Source: Fragum whitleyi | Lineage: Eukaryota > Mollusca > Bivalvia > Cardiida > Cardiidae | Reading direction: 5' to 3' | Length of the DNA: 64,000 nt | Assembly (NCBI GenBank): GCA_948146395.1 | Contig: OX411543.1 | Span: 32,011,058 to 32,075,057 of the forward strand | Shown here: positions 1-15,000 of the stretch, one piece after another | Layout: every line of letters starts with the position of its first letter | Position numbering within the stretch: position 1 is the first letter of the stretch | The notes under the pieces: model-generated | The model's database searches: none | Told to the model about the DNA's origin: nothing | What the model saw: the letters and a program-made list of their open reading frames with translations, nothing else | Position numbers and translations under genes: made by a program

Positions 1-77
1 CAGACATTTCCAGCCGTTGGTCCCTCCCACAGCGTAAATCTTATTCTTTATTGCTGTTATGGCAACTTGGAATCTTG
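1..77 (-). CDS. ivns1abp: Exon 11 (cut by window edge): Kelch repeat 4
   Basis: The acceptor attttcag precedes the exon at 77. With the carried-over C it reads HIPRFQVAITAIKNKIYAVG and then GTNGWKCL, matching the RRHQSAV and IIGGAESWNCL segments of the vertebrate protein. The exon runs out of the window. Its remaining part, the last Kelch repeats and the 3' UTR must lie to the left. Confidence 0.87.
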
Positions 78-3000
78 CTGAAAATTAAATTACAATGAAA
101 CAAACTAACCTAAAATAGTAATTATTTTCCTTACTCTTTTTTAGTCTTTTAACTAATATTATAAAGAAATACATGTACATTTAAATAGGAATAGATCCAA
201 AATTATTCAGTTAGGGTGTCAAATGCAAGTAATTATGATCATGATAAAATCAATACAAACAATTGTTCTAAAATAGGAATCAGCGTCAAATGTTTATTTC
301 AAGTTTCAAGTTGGTTAGTGATTACTGTTTATATGTAATTCACATATAATAGATTGACTACCTGTTGTGGTTTAAAATGTACATTTGATGTTTAAATTCC
401 AAAATCAAGAAACAACAACATTTTTGTTTCTGTCAAGTCACTTGCATTCTTCTTTATCTTGCATGTAAGGCATGTAACAAATGGTGATTCAAGATTCTTC
501 AAGATCAAAACAGAGGGTTTGATACATTGAAGAAGTCGCAAAAAGTGGTGATATTGATATTTGGGACTGCTGCCTCACTTTTATCATACAATATAGCTTA
601 CCTCGCTCTCATTGTCCAATAAGGTTGTCACGTTTTAGAAAAACAAGAGGACCAAGATGGTCCTAGATCGCTCACCTGAGTCTCTTTGACCCCTGGTACA
701 TCACATTAATTAGATAGGCAGATGTCAAAAAGAAGATAATTGCCTAAGATCATGGAACGTTTTCAGCGAAGAGCAAGACAGATATGCCCTTTTGCTCTTT
801 GATTCTATGTAAAAAGGGTTGGGCCCGGGCAAAGCCCAAATATGACCCCAGGGTCTTGATATGAACAAACTTGGTAGAGGTCCACTAGATGATGCTACAT
901 ACCAAATATGAAAGCTGTCTGCCTTCTGGTTTCAGAGAAGAAGATTTTTGAAGGTTTTCCTATTTTCACCCATCGTGCAAAGATGAGCTGAAAGGGATGC
1001 GCCCGGTTGGAGCCCAAATATGACCCAAGGGTCATAATATGAACAAACTTGGTAGGGGCCCACTAGATGATGCTACATACCAAAAATGAAGGCAGTGTGT
1101 CCTCTGGTTTTGACTAAAGAAGATTTTAAAAGATTTTCGCTCTTTGATTCTATGTAAAAAGGGTTGCGCCCGGGTGGAGCCCAAATATGATCCTAGGGTC
1201 TTGATATGTACAAACTTGGTAGAGGTCCACTAATTGATGCTACATACCACATATGAAAGCTGTCTGCCATCTGGTTTCATAGAAGAAGATTTTTGAAGAT
1301 TTTCGGTTTTTTACCCTTCGTGCTCATAGGAGATAAAGGGATGCACCCGTGCAAAGCCCAAATATGACCCAAGGGTCTTGATATGAACAAACTTGGTAGA
1401 GGCCCACTAGGTGATGCTACACACCAAATATTAAAGCTGTCTGCCATCTGGTTTCAGAGAAGAAGATTCTTAAAGATTTTCTCTCTTTGATTCTATGTAA
1501 AAAGGGTTGGGCCCGGGCAAAGCCCAAATATGACCCCAGGGTCTTGATATGAACAAACTTGGTAGAGGTCCACTAGATGATGCTACATACCAAATATGAA
1601 AGCTGTCTGCCTTCTGGTTTCAGAGAAGAAGATTTTTAAAGATTTTCATATTTTCACCCTTTTTGTTAAGGGTAAAGGGAAAGTTAAGGGTGGATTTCAT
1701 TTATTTGAACAACTTTGGTAGAGCTTCACCCAAGGAACATCCCTGCCAAGTTTCATCAAGATTGGCCCACTGGTTTAGGAGGAGAAGATGTTTAAAGAAA
1801 TTGTGGACGACGGACGACGCACGACTGACGACGGACATTCTACGATCCCAATAGCTCACCTTGAGCACTTCGTGCTCAGGTGAGCTAAAAAAGAGGTTAT
1901 GCACAGTAGCCTCTTTCTGGTCGTTCAATATAGATCAGGATATTTCACAGTCAAGTGATGCACAATAAACCATGTCATTGGTCTAAATTGTTTAGGTGGG
2001 AATTAAGAAGTTTACTTCAACAGAGCAGGATAAGAGATAACTTTTTTATAATATGACCTATGTCACCGGAGTGAAACAACCCATTGAATATTTTTGATAT
2101 TACACAGGTTTTATCACACTCGTGGAATAACTATGCAAATGAGCTAAGAATGAAGAACAACATTATTTCTTTGTTAGGAAACTTACGTAATATCCGATCT
2201 TTTGATGTCATTTTGCAAACAGAGTTATAAGATTTGGAAAATAACATGAAACAATAAATATCGTAATTTTCTCTTTTAATCATCAAAATAAGGGGCATAT
2301 AATAAATAGAATATCAAATTTGTGCTCATCAATTTCCCAATTTATTAAACTCTTCATCTATAACATAAAACCTCTGCACAACCTCGTTTTTATATCTAAA
2401 GATAACTTGTTTAATAAATACGATATTCAATGACCTCTCATTCAATATCCTCTATGTTAAATATGAGTTACTTGATATTCATGTAGAATCATGGAGTGCA
2501 CAGGTCTCCTCAATTGCAGAATAAGGCAGTTCTACAACGAAAATATTGGGTAACCTTCAAGTCAAACCTTGTACAATGTATAAAGAACAAGGGCCTGTAT
2601 TACTAAACATCTTACGATCATTTTTTTTTGCGCAAGTCAAAAATTAATGTTGCTTTCACAGAGGTTACTTTACTTGGAGTTCTGCCATGCATCATCTCAT
2701 TGGAATTGTCTTTTAAAGACGATTCAAATGAGATTTTGCAAGGCAGAATCTGACAATGAATGAAAGAGCCAGGTACGATTTGTGTTTTTGATTTACGATG
2801 AACTTTTTTGGTAAGAAGTTTAGTAAAACGTGCCCCAGCTTGTCAGCCTTATAAATATTGGTACTTACGTATATGTAGAGGTGCTATTGTTGACCAAGTT
2901 TTGGTATTGAGATCATAAGTTTCACATGTAGTTACCGTAGTCTGACCAATACAACCTCCTATTATGTACAACTTGTCATCATGGACTATAATACCTGTAA

Positions 3001-6000
3001 AACCAGAATATATTATGAAATAAGCACCTATCTGTATTTTGATGGGTTTTAAAAGCTTTTTGTATCTTCTTTATCTTTCAAAATAGGTATTCCATTTAAA
3101 GTAGTGGACCCGTAATTGTTTTGCAATGTCTTAAAAGTAATGAACTTTAACATAGTTAACCGAGGTTTCCTAATGATTTTCTTTAGGAAACCACAGTCAA
3201 CATTGCGATAGAACATGTGTTCCAAAATGTTGCAGAACTATTACAGGTCCACTACCTTAATCAGTGAGCTCTCAATCCCGAGTTGTGAGTTAGATCCCTG
3301 ACCCAGCCACCTTTCAACTGTCAATTTGACAAGAATCTCTCACCAACTTGTGATTACTGAGCAAAATGCCAAAGAGGAATAGGCAGCTGGTGGCTAGTAT
3401 TGAATGCTTTAGTTGCAATGGTGTGAGGGCAAAAATAGCAAGACATAAGTAGGTTCCCAAGCTCCACAATATAAGTCTAATACTACTGAATGCTAAATTT
3501 AACTTTATACAAAAATACAAACAATATTTCCAATAGAGTTAGAAAATCAAGCAATGCAGTTTCCAGTTCACCAGAATGCTTCCAAGAAAGGGTTCAATCA
3601 ATGCCAGATAAACAAGAGCCATGTCAGACATGGCCATCCCCCACAATGATAGCCTGGTAGTAGACTGAAGTTTTATATAACAAAGGGCAATAACTCCAAA
3701 ATCATGCAAGCAAGAGTTGTTGTTCTTATGCACTGCATTTCCCCTTTATGAGATCTATCCTACTATAATGTTAAAAGTTGATAGCTATTCAACTTTCAGA
3801 GATATGTTCTGGACAAAACCAAAGTATTTAAAATAACAAAGGGCAATAACTCCAAAATTATGCAAGCAAGAGTTGTAGTTCTTGTGCACTGCACTTCTTC
3901 ACCATGAAATCTATCCACCTATCAAGTTGACAGCTTTTATACTTAAGGAGATATCGATGGCCCAGTGTGAAACACTTGTCACTGCCTATATGTTTATAAG
4001 GTAGTTACAACTGTTTCTCACTGAGCCATAGATATGCTCCGGACAAATTTAGTGATGGAATATCAGAACGACGGACAGAGACATTACTATATCCCCTTTG
4101 CCAAACTGTTGGGGATAATATATCTTATATCATAGATCAGTTACCTGGGGAGGCCTTTGCTGTTGGTACTTCACCAATTACTTCCCATTTATCCTGGTCT
4201 GACTTGTAACATTCAATGGTCTTCATGTCATTGTTTCCACTGGACCCACCACAAGCATATATATTGTTACCATGCTTTCCTATGGAAAAACGACTTCGGA
4301 CAGATTTCATGTCAGCAGCTGGTAACCAAACATTTGACTTTACATCGTAGATTTCTGATGACTTGAGACATTCTCCTCGATCATAACCACCTACACAATA
4401 AATACAGTAAAACTTGCGTAAAGCAACCACTTAGGAGACCAATAAAAAGCAGTTGCTTAATGAAATAGTCGCCCAAAACAATATCTTATGATAAATAACA
4501 TGGGTTATTTGATAGCATCTAGAGATTGGCATATAATTCTTACTGAATCCTATGATAGTTCAAACCCTTAAGAATTGTCTCATTGAGATGATTCTAATGG
4601 GTTCTAGCATCATAAGGTTCAACGATAAAACATTTTTTTTCATTTAGAATGTTCACTTTTTCAGAGATAATGCTACGCTGAAGGGCCTTTTTATGACAGT
4701 CGCTTAATAAATGGGTTTGCCCAGGCAATATCGACTGTTCTTGTATTATGTACTTGTGATTGGCAGGGATAATTTCTTTCTCAAAATAGAGTGTGCAAAA
4801 ACATCTCAGTTAGCTAAATCTAATGAGAAATCAAGAATTTTGAGTGAACATTTTGAAGAAATTGATGGCTCGAAGCAAAACAGTTGTAACTGCCTATATA
4901 ATTATATAGGCAGTTACAACTGATTTAAACTGAGCAAACAAAATCCTTCACTAAATTCAAATATTTCTCGCAGCAGATACAAGATAACCTTGATATTTTA
5001 AGACACTTACATGTTATTCTATTTATCATGCAATCAATATCAGTGCTTTATTATAACAAGAGGACCAAGATGGTCCTAGATCACTCACCTGAGTCTCTTT
5101 GACCCCTGGGACATCACATTAATTAGATATGAGCTGAAAGGGATGGGCCCAGGTGGAGCCCAAATATGACTCAAGGGTCTTGATATGAACAAACTTGGTA
5201 GGGGCCCCCTAGATGATGCTACATACCAAACATGAAAGCAGGGTGCCCTCTAGTTTCGATTAGAAAAGATTTTATAAGATTTTTGCTCTTTGATTCTATG
5301 TAAAAAGGGTTGGGCCCAGGCAAAGTCAAATATGACCCAAGGGTCTTGATATGAGCAAACTTTGTAGAGGTCCACTAGATGATGCTACATACCAAATATG
5401 AAAGCTGTCTGCCTTCTGGTTTCAGAGAAGAAAATTTTTTAAGATTTTCATATTTTCACCCTTTTTATCAAGGGTACAGGGAAAGTTCAGGGTGGATTTC
5501 ATTTATTTGAACAACTCTGGTAGAGCTAGACCCAAGGAACATCCCTGCAAAGTTTCATCAAGATTGGCCCACTGGTTTAGGAGGAGAAGATGTTTAAAGA
5601 AATTGTGGACGACAGACGCCGCACGACTGACATTCTACGATCACAATAGCTCACCTTGAGCACCATGCTCAGGTGAGCTAAAAAAAACCCTTAAAAATCG
5701 GAAATTAGGGTGAAAGTGTATGCAAATTATTTATAGAAATAGACTACCTCATAACATGTTATGTTATCAGACAAGTGATAACAGGTTAATACAGGCTTCA
5801 TTGCATGATATACTCTTCATTAGACTTTTTTGCGTCTTAAGGTTTTCATCTCTAAAATTTTGAGTTATTTATCTTTTTTTAATTTCCCTTTGATTTTTCT
5901 CCTGGAAAATTGAGGTAACTGAACCAATCTAAAAGTGCAAGGAATTGGGTGAACTAATGTATACTGTTGTATCTTGTAGAGTTGTTGACTGCCATACATA

Positions 6001-9000
6001 CCAGATGTCTGAATGACAAACCCTAATCTAGTCTTGGATGGAAAAATCTGGCACAGGCATTTCACTCATAAAAAGATATTGATGTAATGAGAATCAAAGT
6101 TACAAAGAAAACAAGATTTCTTTTTCTTTTATTATTCTCAAATGCGTCTTCTAAAAATGTTGAATGTTTAACCTACCACATACAAAGAGTTTTCCATCCA
6201 GAGGTTTCATTCCAAATGCACATCTGTTAGTTGTCATACATGCCAAGGGGCATAACTCATCCTCCTCACTGAAGAGTTAAACAGAGGATCCTTCTTATTG
6301 AAGTTATGCTTCTAAAATACAGCTAAATGTGTATTAAGGTAGGCAACCCATAATTGTTCCAAAAGGTTTCTGAAGTCATAAACTTTAATAGTGTTAACCG
6401 AGGTTTCCTTATGAATTCTATTATTAGACCTTGGTCAACATTGTGAAAGATCATTTGTTCTGAAATGTTGTTGTTCTATTACGGTTCCACTACCTTAATA
6501 CTAGAACTGTCGCAGAGCGCACTTATACCCCCCACAAGCACTTTGTCAAAATGCAAGTGCTATTAGTGCAGGATGTGTTTGTAACAGATATTGAGGTCAT
6601 ATGCAGCATTTGCATGAAGTTTCATGATTGAGGGTCACTTGGTTCTTGAGTAAGAGTCCAGAAACGGAAATTGAACAAAGGCTCACTGTGACCTTGACCT
6701 TTGACCTAGGTGACCCCAAAACAATAGGGGCACTTCCTTGAGTCATAAGCAGTATTTGCATAAAGTTTCATGATTCTAGGTTGCTTGGTTTTTGAGTTAA
6801 GAGTTCAGAAATGAAAATTGAACAAAAATTGACTGTGACCTTGACCTTTGACCTATATGATTCAAAAACAATAGGGCACTACCTTGGATCATAAGCAAGA
6901 TTTGCATAAAGTTTCATGCTTGTAGGTCACTTGGTTCTCGAGTTAGAGTCCGGAAACGAAAATTGAACAAAAATTTACTGTGATCTTGACCTTTGACCTG
7001 TGTAACCCAAAAACAATAGGGCACTTCCTTGGGTCAAAAGGAAATATGTATAAAGTTTCATGATTGTAGGTCATTTGGTTCTTGAGTTAAGAGTCTGGAA
7101 ACGAAAATTGAACAAAGGCTGACTGTGACCTTGACCTTTGACCTACATGACCCAAAAACAATAGGGCACTTCCTTGGGTCATAGGGAACATTTGTATAAA
7201 GTTTTATGATTGTAGGTCATTTGGTTCTTGAGTTAGAGTCTGGAAACAAAAAGGTCTACTGACGGATGGACAGACGGACGGATTGACGGACATATGGACA
7301 GACAGACAGACATGGTGAAACCAATATACCCCCCTCTACTTCGTAAGTGGGGGGTATAAAAACAAGAATTTAAGTTAAAACCTTTGTTAATTTTTCAGCA
7401 AATACAATGTTCTGCAATGTTTTGGTAGTAATGAACTTTAACAGTGTTAACCAAGGTTTCCTAATAATTTCATTAGGAAACTTCGGTCAACATTATGAAA
7501 GATCATGCGTTCCAAAATGTTGTGGGACTGTTACGGTTCCACTACCTTAAGAAGAAGTACTAATGGGATCACCAAAAAGGTGGTCCTTCAAGAGATTGGT
7601 CGCTTTTTGCATGTTTTGTTTAGAATTCTGCTTGAATATGTTTATTATTGTGAATTTTTCAATAATTCTATTTTGTTCAAACTCAAAAGAAAACTTAAAA
7701 GAATTATCTCATTGAGACACTTCTAATGAGTTTTAACAACACACAAATTGTTAACAATAATCTTCAGATCCAATTATATCTACATAATAAGAAGTTTTGA
7801 TTTACAGCGAGGGATTTAAAAGTAATGGCTGAATGAAAATTGTGTAGATATGTATGCCGAAGCAAAATGGACAGTACAAGATGTCTGTGGCAGATCCAGA
7901 GGGGCGTTTTAGGGCTTCAAACAAACATCCCTTTGTAAGTCTAATTATATCCCTTTAATGCAGATATCCAGTCAAAATTTTGTAATACTACAAAAGGGCC
8001 ATAGTGGCCCTTAATCCCTCACCTGAATGGCTCTTAAGGTTATTTAATATAGGTTTTGAAAAATGATGATGAATGGTCACTAAACAAAACAAATAGAGAA
8101 CTCTGACCCTGTGACCTTATTTTTGTCCCCAGTTGACTTAATTTCAAACTCATCCCAAATTATGTCAATACAATCATTCTAACCAAATTTCAAGATGGCC
8201 TGGCAAAAATGTGACCTCTACATGGCATACATGTTTTTTAAAAATTTGACCCCCTGACCTATTTTTTCATCCAAGTAAACTAGATTTCAAACTTATTTCA
8301 AATTTCATGCCAACTAGATTCCAGGTTGATCTGGCAAAAAATGGTCTCTAGAGTGCACACAAGGTTTCTTTAAAATATTTGACCCCATGACTTAGTTTTC
8401 GACCCCAGTAGACTCGAAATTCAAACTTATTTGAAATTTCATGAAGACAATCACTCTGATTAGATTTCTGGTTGATCTGGAAAAAAAAGTGGCATCAAGA
8501 GTGTCCACAATTTTTTTTTTGAACATTTGAATCTCATCTAAGATTTCATCAAGACAATCATTCTGACCAAATTTCAGGTTAATTGGGCAAGTATGTGACC
8601 TTTAAGGTGTACAAGGTTCTAGTATGATTTGACCCTGTTACCTAGTTTTTGACCCCAGTTGAATTTATCAACAGAATAATTCTGACCATATTTCAGGTTG
8701 ATTGGGCAAAAAATGTGGCCTCTAGAGTGCATAACAAGGGTTTTGAAGATTTGACCCTGTGACCTAGTTTTTGACCTCAGTTGACCAGAATTCAATCTTG
8801 TTTGCGATTTCATCAAGACAATCATTCTTTAGGATGATCCGACAAAACGTGGCCTCTAGAGTGCATCCTAGGTAAATGTGGACGACAGACGATGCAAAAT
8901 GCAGGACACACCACAGACACCTTATCACTATATCTCACCTTGAGGACTTTCATGCTCAGGTGAGCTAGCACAAGAGCTGTCAGAGACGGTTTATGCTCCC

Positions 9001-12000
9001 CGAATAAGGCATTGTCACAAAAACAAAAGCCATGTTGGACATGGAAATCCCCCGCCACAAAAGCTTGATAGTAAACTGAAGCCTAATAGATTAAAGATTC
9101 TTTTGTACTGTCAGAGATTTACCTCCTATTAATTCTAAGTATTAAAAATAACAAAGGGCAATAACTCCAAAATTATGCAAGCAAGAGTTATAGTTCTGGT
9201 GTATTGCACTTCTCCTCCATGAGATCTATCCACCCATAAAGTTTCAAGTTGATAGCTATTATACTTTAGGAGATATGCTCCAGACAAAATCTAAGTATCA
9301 AAAATAACAAAGGGCAATAACTCCAAAATTATGCAAGCAATAGTTGTAGTTCTTAAGCACTGCACTTCTCCTCCATGAGATCTATCCACCCATAAAGTTT
9401 CAAGTTGATAGCTATTATACTTTAGGAGATATGCTCTGTGGTCAGATTTCAAAGACTCAAATAAGCTGTTATCTTATACAACTAACATAAAGGAAACAAA
9501 CATTAAACCCCCTTTTTGCATGACATATTTTAAGACACAAATTTCAAATAGTTTAGGGTAAAGGGCATCTGATTTGCTACTCAAATGTGAAATTTCATCA
9601 AATTCTGAGCATAAGACTAGGAGAAATGAAAGAATAACTGTATTTTACACGCTAACGTAAAGGTAACAAACATTAGGCCCCCTTTTTCCATGATATATTT
9701 TTTTTTTACGTTAATTTCAAATTGTTAATAGTAAAGGGCATCTGATTTGCCACTCAAATATGAAATTTCACTAAATTCTGACTGTAAGTCTAGGAGAAAT
9801 TTGGGAAAAACTGTTTTTTACCCTTAGTCCCCTTTTCCTGTGACGAGGCCTCAAATCCAAAAACCGTCACAGATGCATCATCACTATATCATAGGGAGTT
9901 CAAATGGTAAGTTTCATTCAATTTGGCTCATGGGTTATGGAGAAATGGGTGGGGACGGAAGGACGGACAAATGGAATTACAGACGTACGGACGGACGGAC
10001 AGACAAAGCGGCGGCAATATGCTCTCCATTTGGGGAGCATAAACAAGAGGACCAAGATGGTCCTAGATCGCTCACCTGAGTCTCTTTGACCCCTGGGACA
10101 TCACATTAATTGGATAGGCAGATGTCAAAAAGAAGATAATTGCCTAAAATCAATACCATGGAATGTTTTCAGCGAAGAGCAAGACTTTGCTCTTTGATTC
10201 TATGTAAAAAAAGTTGTGCCCTGGTGGAGCCCAAATATGATCCTAGGGTGTTGATATGAACAAACTTGGTAGAGGTCCACTAGATGATGCTACATACCAA
10301 AAATGAAAGCTGTCTGCCTTCTAGTTTCATAGAAGAAGATTTTTGAAGATTTTCATTTTTTTACCCTTAGTGCTAATAAGAGATAAAGGGATGCACCCGT
10401 GCAAAGCCCAAATATGACCCAAGGGTCTTGATATGAACAAACTTGGTAGGGGCCCACTAGATGATGCTACATACCAAAAATGAAAGCAGTGTGCCCTCTG
10501 GTTTTGATTTAAGAAGAATTCAAAAGATTTTCACTCTTTGATTCTATGTAAAAAGGGTTGTGCCCGGGTGGAGCCCAAATATGATCCTAGGGTGTTGATA
10601 TGAACAAACTTAGTAGAGGTCCACTAGATGATGCTACATACCAAATATGAAAGCTGTCTGCCTTCTGGTTTCATAGAAGAAGATTTTTGAAGATTTTCAT
10701 TTTTTTACCCTTAGTGCTAATAAGAGATAAAGGGATGCACCCGTGCAAAGCCCAAATATGACCCGAGGGTCTTGATATGAACAAACTTGGTAGAGGCCCA
10801 CTAGGTGATGCTACATACCAAATATGAAAGCTGTCTGCCATCTGGTTTCAGAGAAGAAGATTTTTTAAGATTTTCACTTTTTGATTCTATGTAAAAAGGG
10901 TTGTGCCCGGGCAAAACCCAAATATGACCCAAGGGTCTTGATATGAACAAACTTGGTAGAGGTCCACTAGATGATGCTACATACCAAATATGAAAGCTGT
11001 CTGCCTTCTGGTTTCAGAGAAGAAGATTTTTAAAGATTTTCATATTTTCGCCCTTTTTGTTAAGGGTAAAGGGAAAGTTAAGGGTGGATTTCAATTATTT
11101 GAACAACTTTGGTAGAGCTTGACCCAAGGAACATCCCTGCCAAGTTTCATCAAGATTGGCCCACTTGTTTAGGAGGAGAAGATGTTTAAAGAAATTGTGG
11201 ACGACGCACGACGCACATCGCACGACTGACGACGGACGACGGACATTTTACGATCACAATAGCTCACCTTGAGCACTTCGTGCTCAGGTGAGCTAAAAAC
11301 AACCCCTCTTATTTCTATGTTAGAACCCTTTATTCAGAAATTCTATAATCCCATGATGTTATATAAAAACATTTATGTCCCTAAAAGGCATTATTATCGA
11401 TTATGACCCTATGAAGATGGGGATGTATTAGATAACATTGACCTATGGTACAGATATCTACAGGTATTCAAATATGAATAGTATCATGAATAGACTTATC
11501 TTCTACTGAGTCTAACAGTGTTTATTCAAGACAAGGGGATTAGGGGATTCCCCACTTTTTTTCCAAAGATCCCCCATATTTTTTGGATTTGTGGGGGGGT
11601 TTCTTACTATAACCCAAGAGCATGAATTACCACATTGCCTCAATTTTTGCGCTGAATCCCCCACATTTTTGAAATCCTAAAATAACACTGGTCTAGTCTC
11701 AGGGACCTGGACTAACACCACTCCTCATGCCTGAGGCCTGTGAATTTGAGGGAGGAATTGCATTAGCTGCCATTTTACAGGTCACAGGTACAGATAACAG
11801 GGTTCTCCCCAGAAAATTTTGAAGGCGTAGTGGCATATGCGCGCGGCTATATGGCCTAATAACTTTGTATTTCTGTTAATGATAAAGGATTATTACAGTG
11901 GTTTTACTGTGGATAAGGCTATTTATCTTTGTGAATCAGAACTTTTTTTGTTGAATGTATAATTTAATTTGAACTTATTTATTTTCTTTGACACCTATTC

Positions 12001-15000
12001 AGCTTCTCTACCTGAATACCTAAACCCCCACATCATCAATAAAATGTTGCTTAATGGCTAGAAATCTTTCCCCCTTCCCTCCTTCCATGTATCCCTTCCC
12101 TTTAGTAGAATATATTGTGGACTAAAAACTATTTCAAAAGATATAAAGAAAATTGGAATATTAAGAAAGTTAAGTTAAAAAGTCATGGAACAGTAAATCA
12201 ACTGTACTTAAGCTGTGTTATGCTTATATATTTGAGAGGTCCATGGACAGCATTGCATGTATTGTCAAATTTTATAGGTCTCTGTTTATGTATATATAAG
12301 GACTTTTTAAAATCCTTGGGAAGTCCTTGTATGATTGAGGAAAGGCCCTTTTTCTGAAATAAGTAAAACTAAATTCTATTACAATTACTTACTAACATGT
12401 TCACAAAGCCTTTTCCAAATCTTATTTCCAAAATAATAATCTCCAAGAGCATTATTTTATTCTACAATTACCATTTAACAAATTTACAAGTTGATTACTA
12501 GTTTTTTTGGAATGACCAATGACAGGACTTTCATTACTTTGATTTAACAAGGTTTTTTTTTTTATTCATTTAATTTTTTGTTTAATATTTATTCCCCATA
12601 TTAATTTCTATGACCTCATTCAGAATTTTATCTTAATTTCAATTCTGGATAAATTAAAAAGAAAAAGAAAAATGTTTTGGGTTGAAAATATCAGGGTACG
12701 AATCTGGTTAAGAAATGACGTCCCTGTGAAGAATCAACAACAGTTTTTTGTTGTTTTTTTCTACCTAAAATAAGTTGAAATGTCCATATGAATTGGATAG
12801 TAAGCGTGAGTAAAGTGTTACTAGAACAGACATACTGCCTTTGATGTGACTTTTTCTCGGCAGTAGAAAGATCGCGAAAACTGAACATTTTTGCCAATCT
12901 TTTGTTTAATAGACACAGTCAACTCCCGTTTGAATGACATTCAATACAACGACATTTTCACTTAACGACATAGATTTGTTGGGAACGGATTTTCACAGTG
13001 CATTTTTCATTCGTTATAATGGAATTCTCGTTTTCCGACACCGACACTGATTTTCAGGGAACGGAAGTACATATTCCCTATATAAGCTTGTTCATTACAA
13101 CGACACAACAAAATTGGCCATGATGGTTAATTACACAGAACCAAAGGCATGATAGATAAACACCTAAAATTTGTTGATAAGTGACAAGTCTTAAACTTTG
13201 AAATGTGTGAAAATGTTTGACATGCAAAACAATTGCAATGGTTAATTAACACCTTTAACACATTTTATCCTTTCAATACACTTTATTTAGATTAGGTCTA
13301 CATTTGTTTGTGAAGCATTATATCTATCAAGTTTTGCTATACAGAAAATGTTAGTTTTAAGAGCATCGCATTTAAATTTTGAAAATGCATATGGCAAATA
13401 AAGTCTTAAAAGATCAGTTCAATAAAACATATTATTAATAATATAACTGTAAAATGGTTCCCAGTAACAAGTGTTTCCTTTATTGTATATAAAAAATGGA
13501 CGCTGCTTTTTACAATTCTGCATTGATTGACGTTAGTGTTCATTCAATACACCGACATTTTCGTTACAACGACATATTTTCAAGAAACAAACATGGTCGT
13601 TGTAACGAGAGTTGACTGTATAATCAAAATTCGAATTGGAAGATAAAGATAACTCTAGTTTGACTTGAGCAGATAGTTTTTAAATTGAATATCTTTTTCC
13701 ATTGTTTCCATTGGATTACGGTAAAAATCAGCAATTTTCGGTGAATGAGTCGGACATTGAATTGACAATTTTACTTTTGGTACTGATCCGTTAATCTCTG
13801 TTACTGGAAGTGCGGAACTAGTGAAAATCAACTAAGCATGAAGGAAAAATCGATAATCACTTATTAGTAAGGGTCTTAACAATTAGGGACACTGTGTAAT
13901 TGACAGTATACAACTTCCAAGAATGCGATTACGTTATGACAGTGCGTCGGTAATCAGTTTTTCTACTCGTTTTGACCCTTTGTTCAGAAAGAAATTAAGC
14001 TGTATCGGTGATCAAATTAAAGCGTATCGGCGTTCTTTAGGTGTATCGGCAACCTGTTAAATTTCTTGAAGGCGTATCGCGGCCAATACGCCATAAGGGC
14101 CTGGGAAGAACAATGCATAAGAGGGGGTAACTCCAATCTAAAACCCTTATTTCTCAACAAAACCCAATAATGTGGGTACTCATTTGAATTGTCTCATTGA
14201 GATTGGTACTCATTTGAATTGTCTCATTGAGACAATTCCAATGAGTACCAACAAGATAAAATTTGAGCAAGAATTATTGAAATACTTTTATTTGAAATCC
14301 AAAATACCCCCTCTATCTTTAGCTCTGCAGAACCCCAGGCCTGTAGTGATTGTTCTAAACCTTGCAGAAGTGAATATTTAGATTACTGTTTAACATACTC
14401 ACATTTTCACTACCCAAAGGAACTCATTGTGGTAAGAGAAGAAATTGCTTGTGACAAGCCACTTCTTCTTTTCACACACTGTTTTCCTTCTAATATTTTG
14501 CATTTTTACAAATCTCAAAATATGGGACTTAATTGATTTTGATGTACAGTTAAACTTCGGTAGCTCAAACACCTTGGGGACTTGATAATTTGTTCGAGAG
14601 GTCGGCTGTTCGACCAATCCAAAAAACTGTAAAGGTACAAGAAGACGGGAATGCGCCAGATCCGGTAATACATTGTATCCGAATTTACATATATTTATTT
14701 GGTTCTTCAATTTCTCTTTTTAAATCACTGTTTATTTGGTTTCTATCGATTGATCCACGGGATTTGTATTTGAAAATGAATAAAGTAAAAGAATGATTAA
14801 ATAACTTTAGACTAAAGAGTCTTATTGTCGCATTCAATTTGTTTACAAAAATGGCTACCATATTGTTATTCCTGTTATGTAAGCAGCCTCAATTGCAAGT
14901 GAAAAAAATAATCAAAGTCAAATTTAAACACCGTTCAAATGTTGAACCTTAAATGTTTTCAAGTTTATAAATTAACATCAGTCTTTGAGAAGTAGATCCA

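Noticed and set aside
4157..4366. 69-codon plus-strand frame
   Set aside because: It is antisense to the Kelch exon 9, which has clear family motifs on the minus strand.
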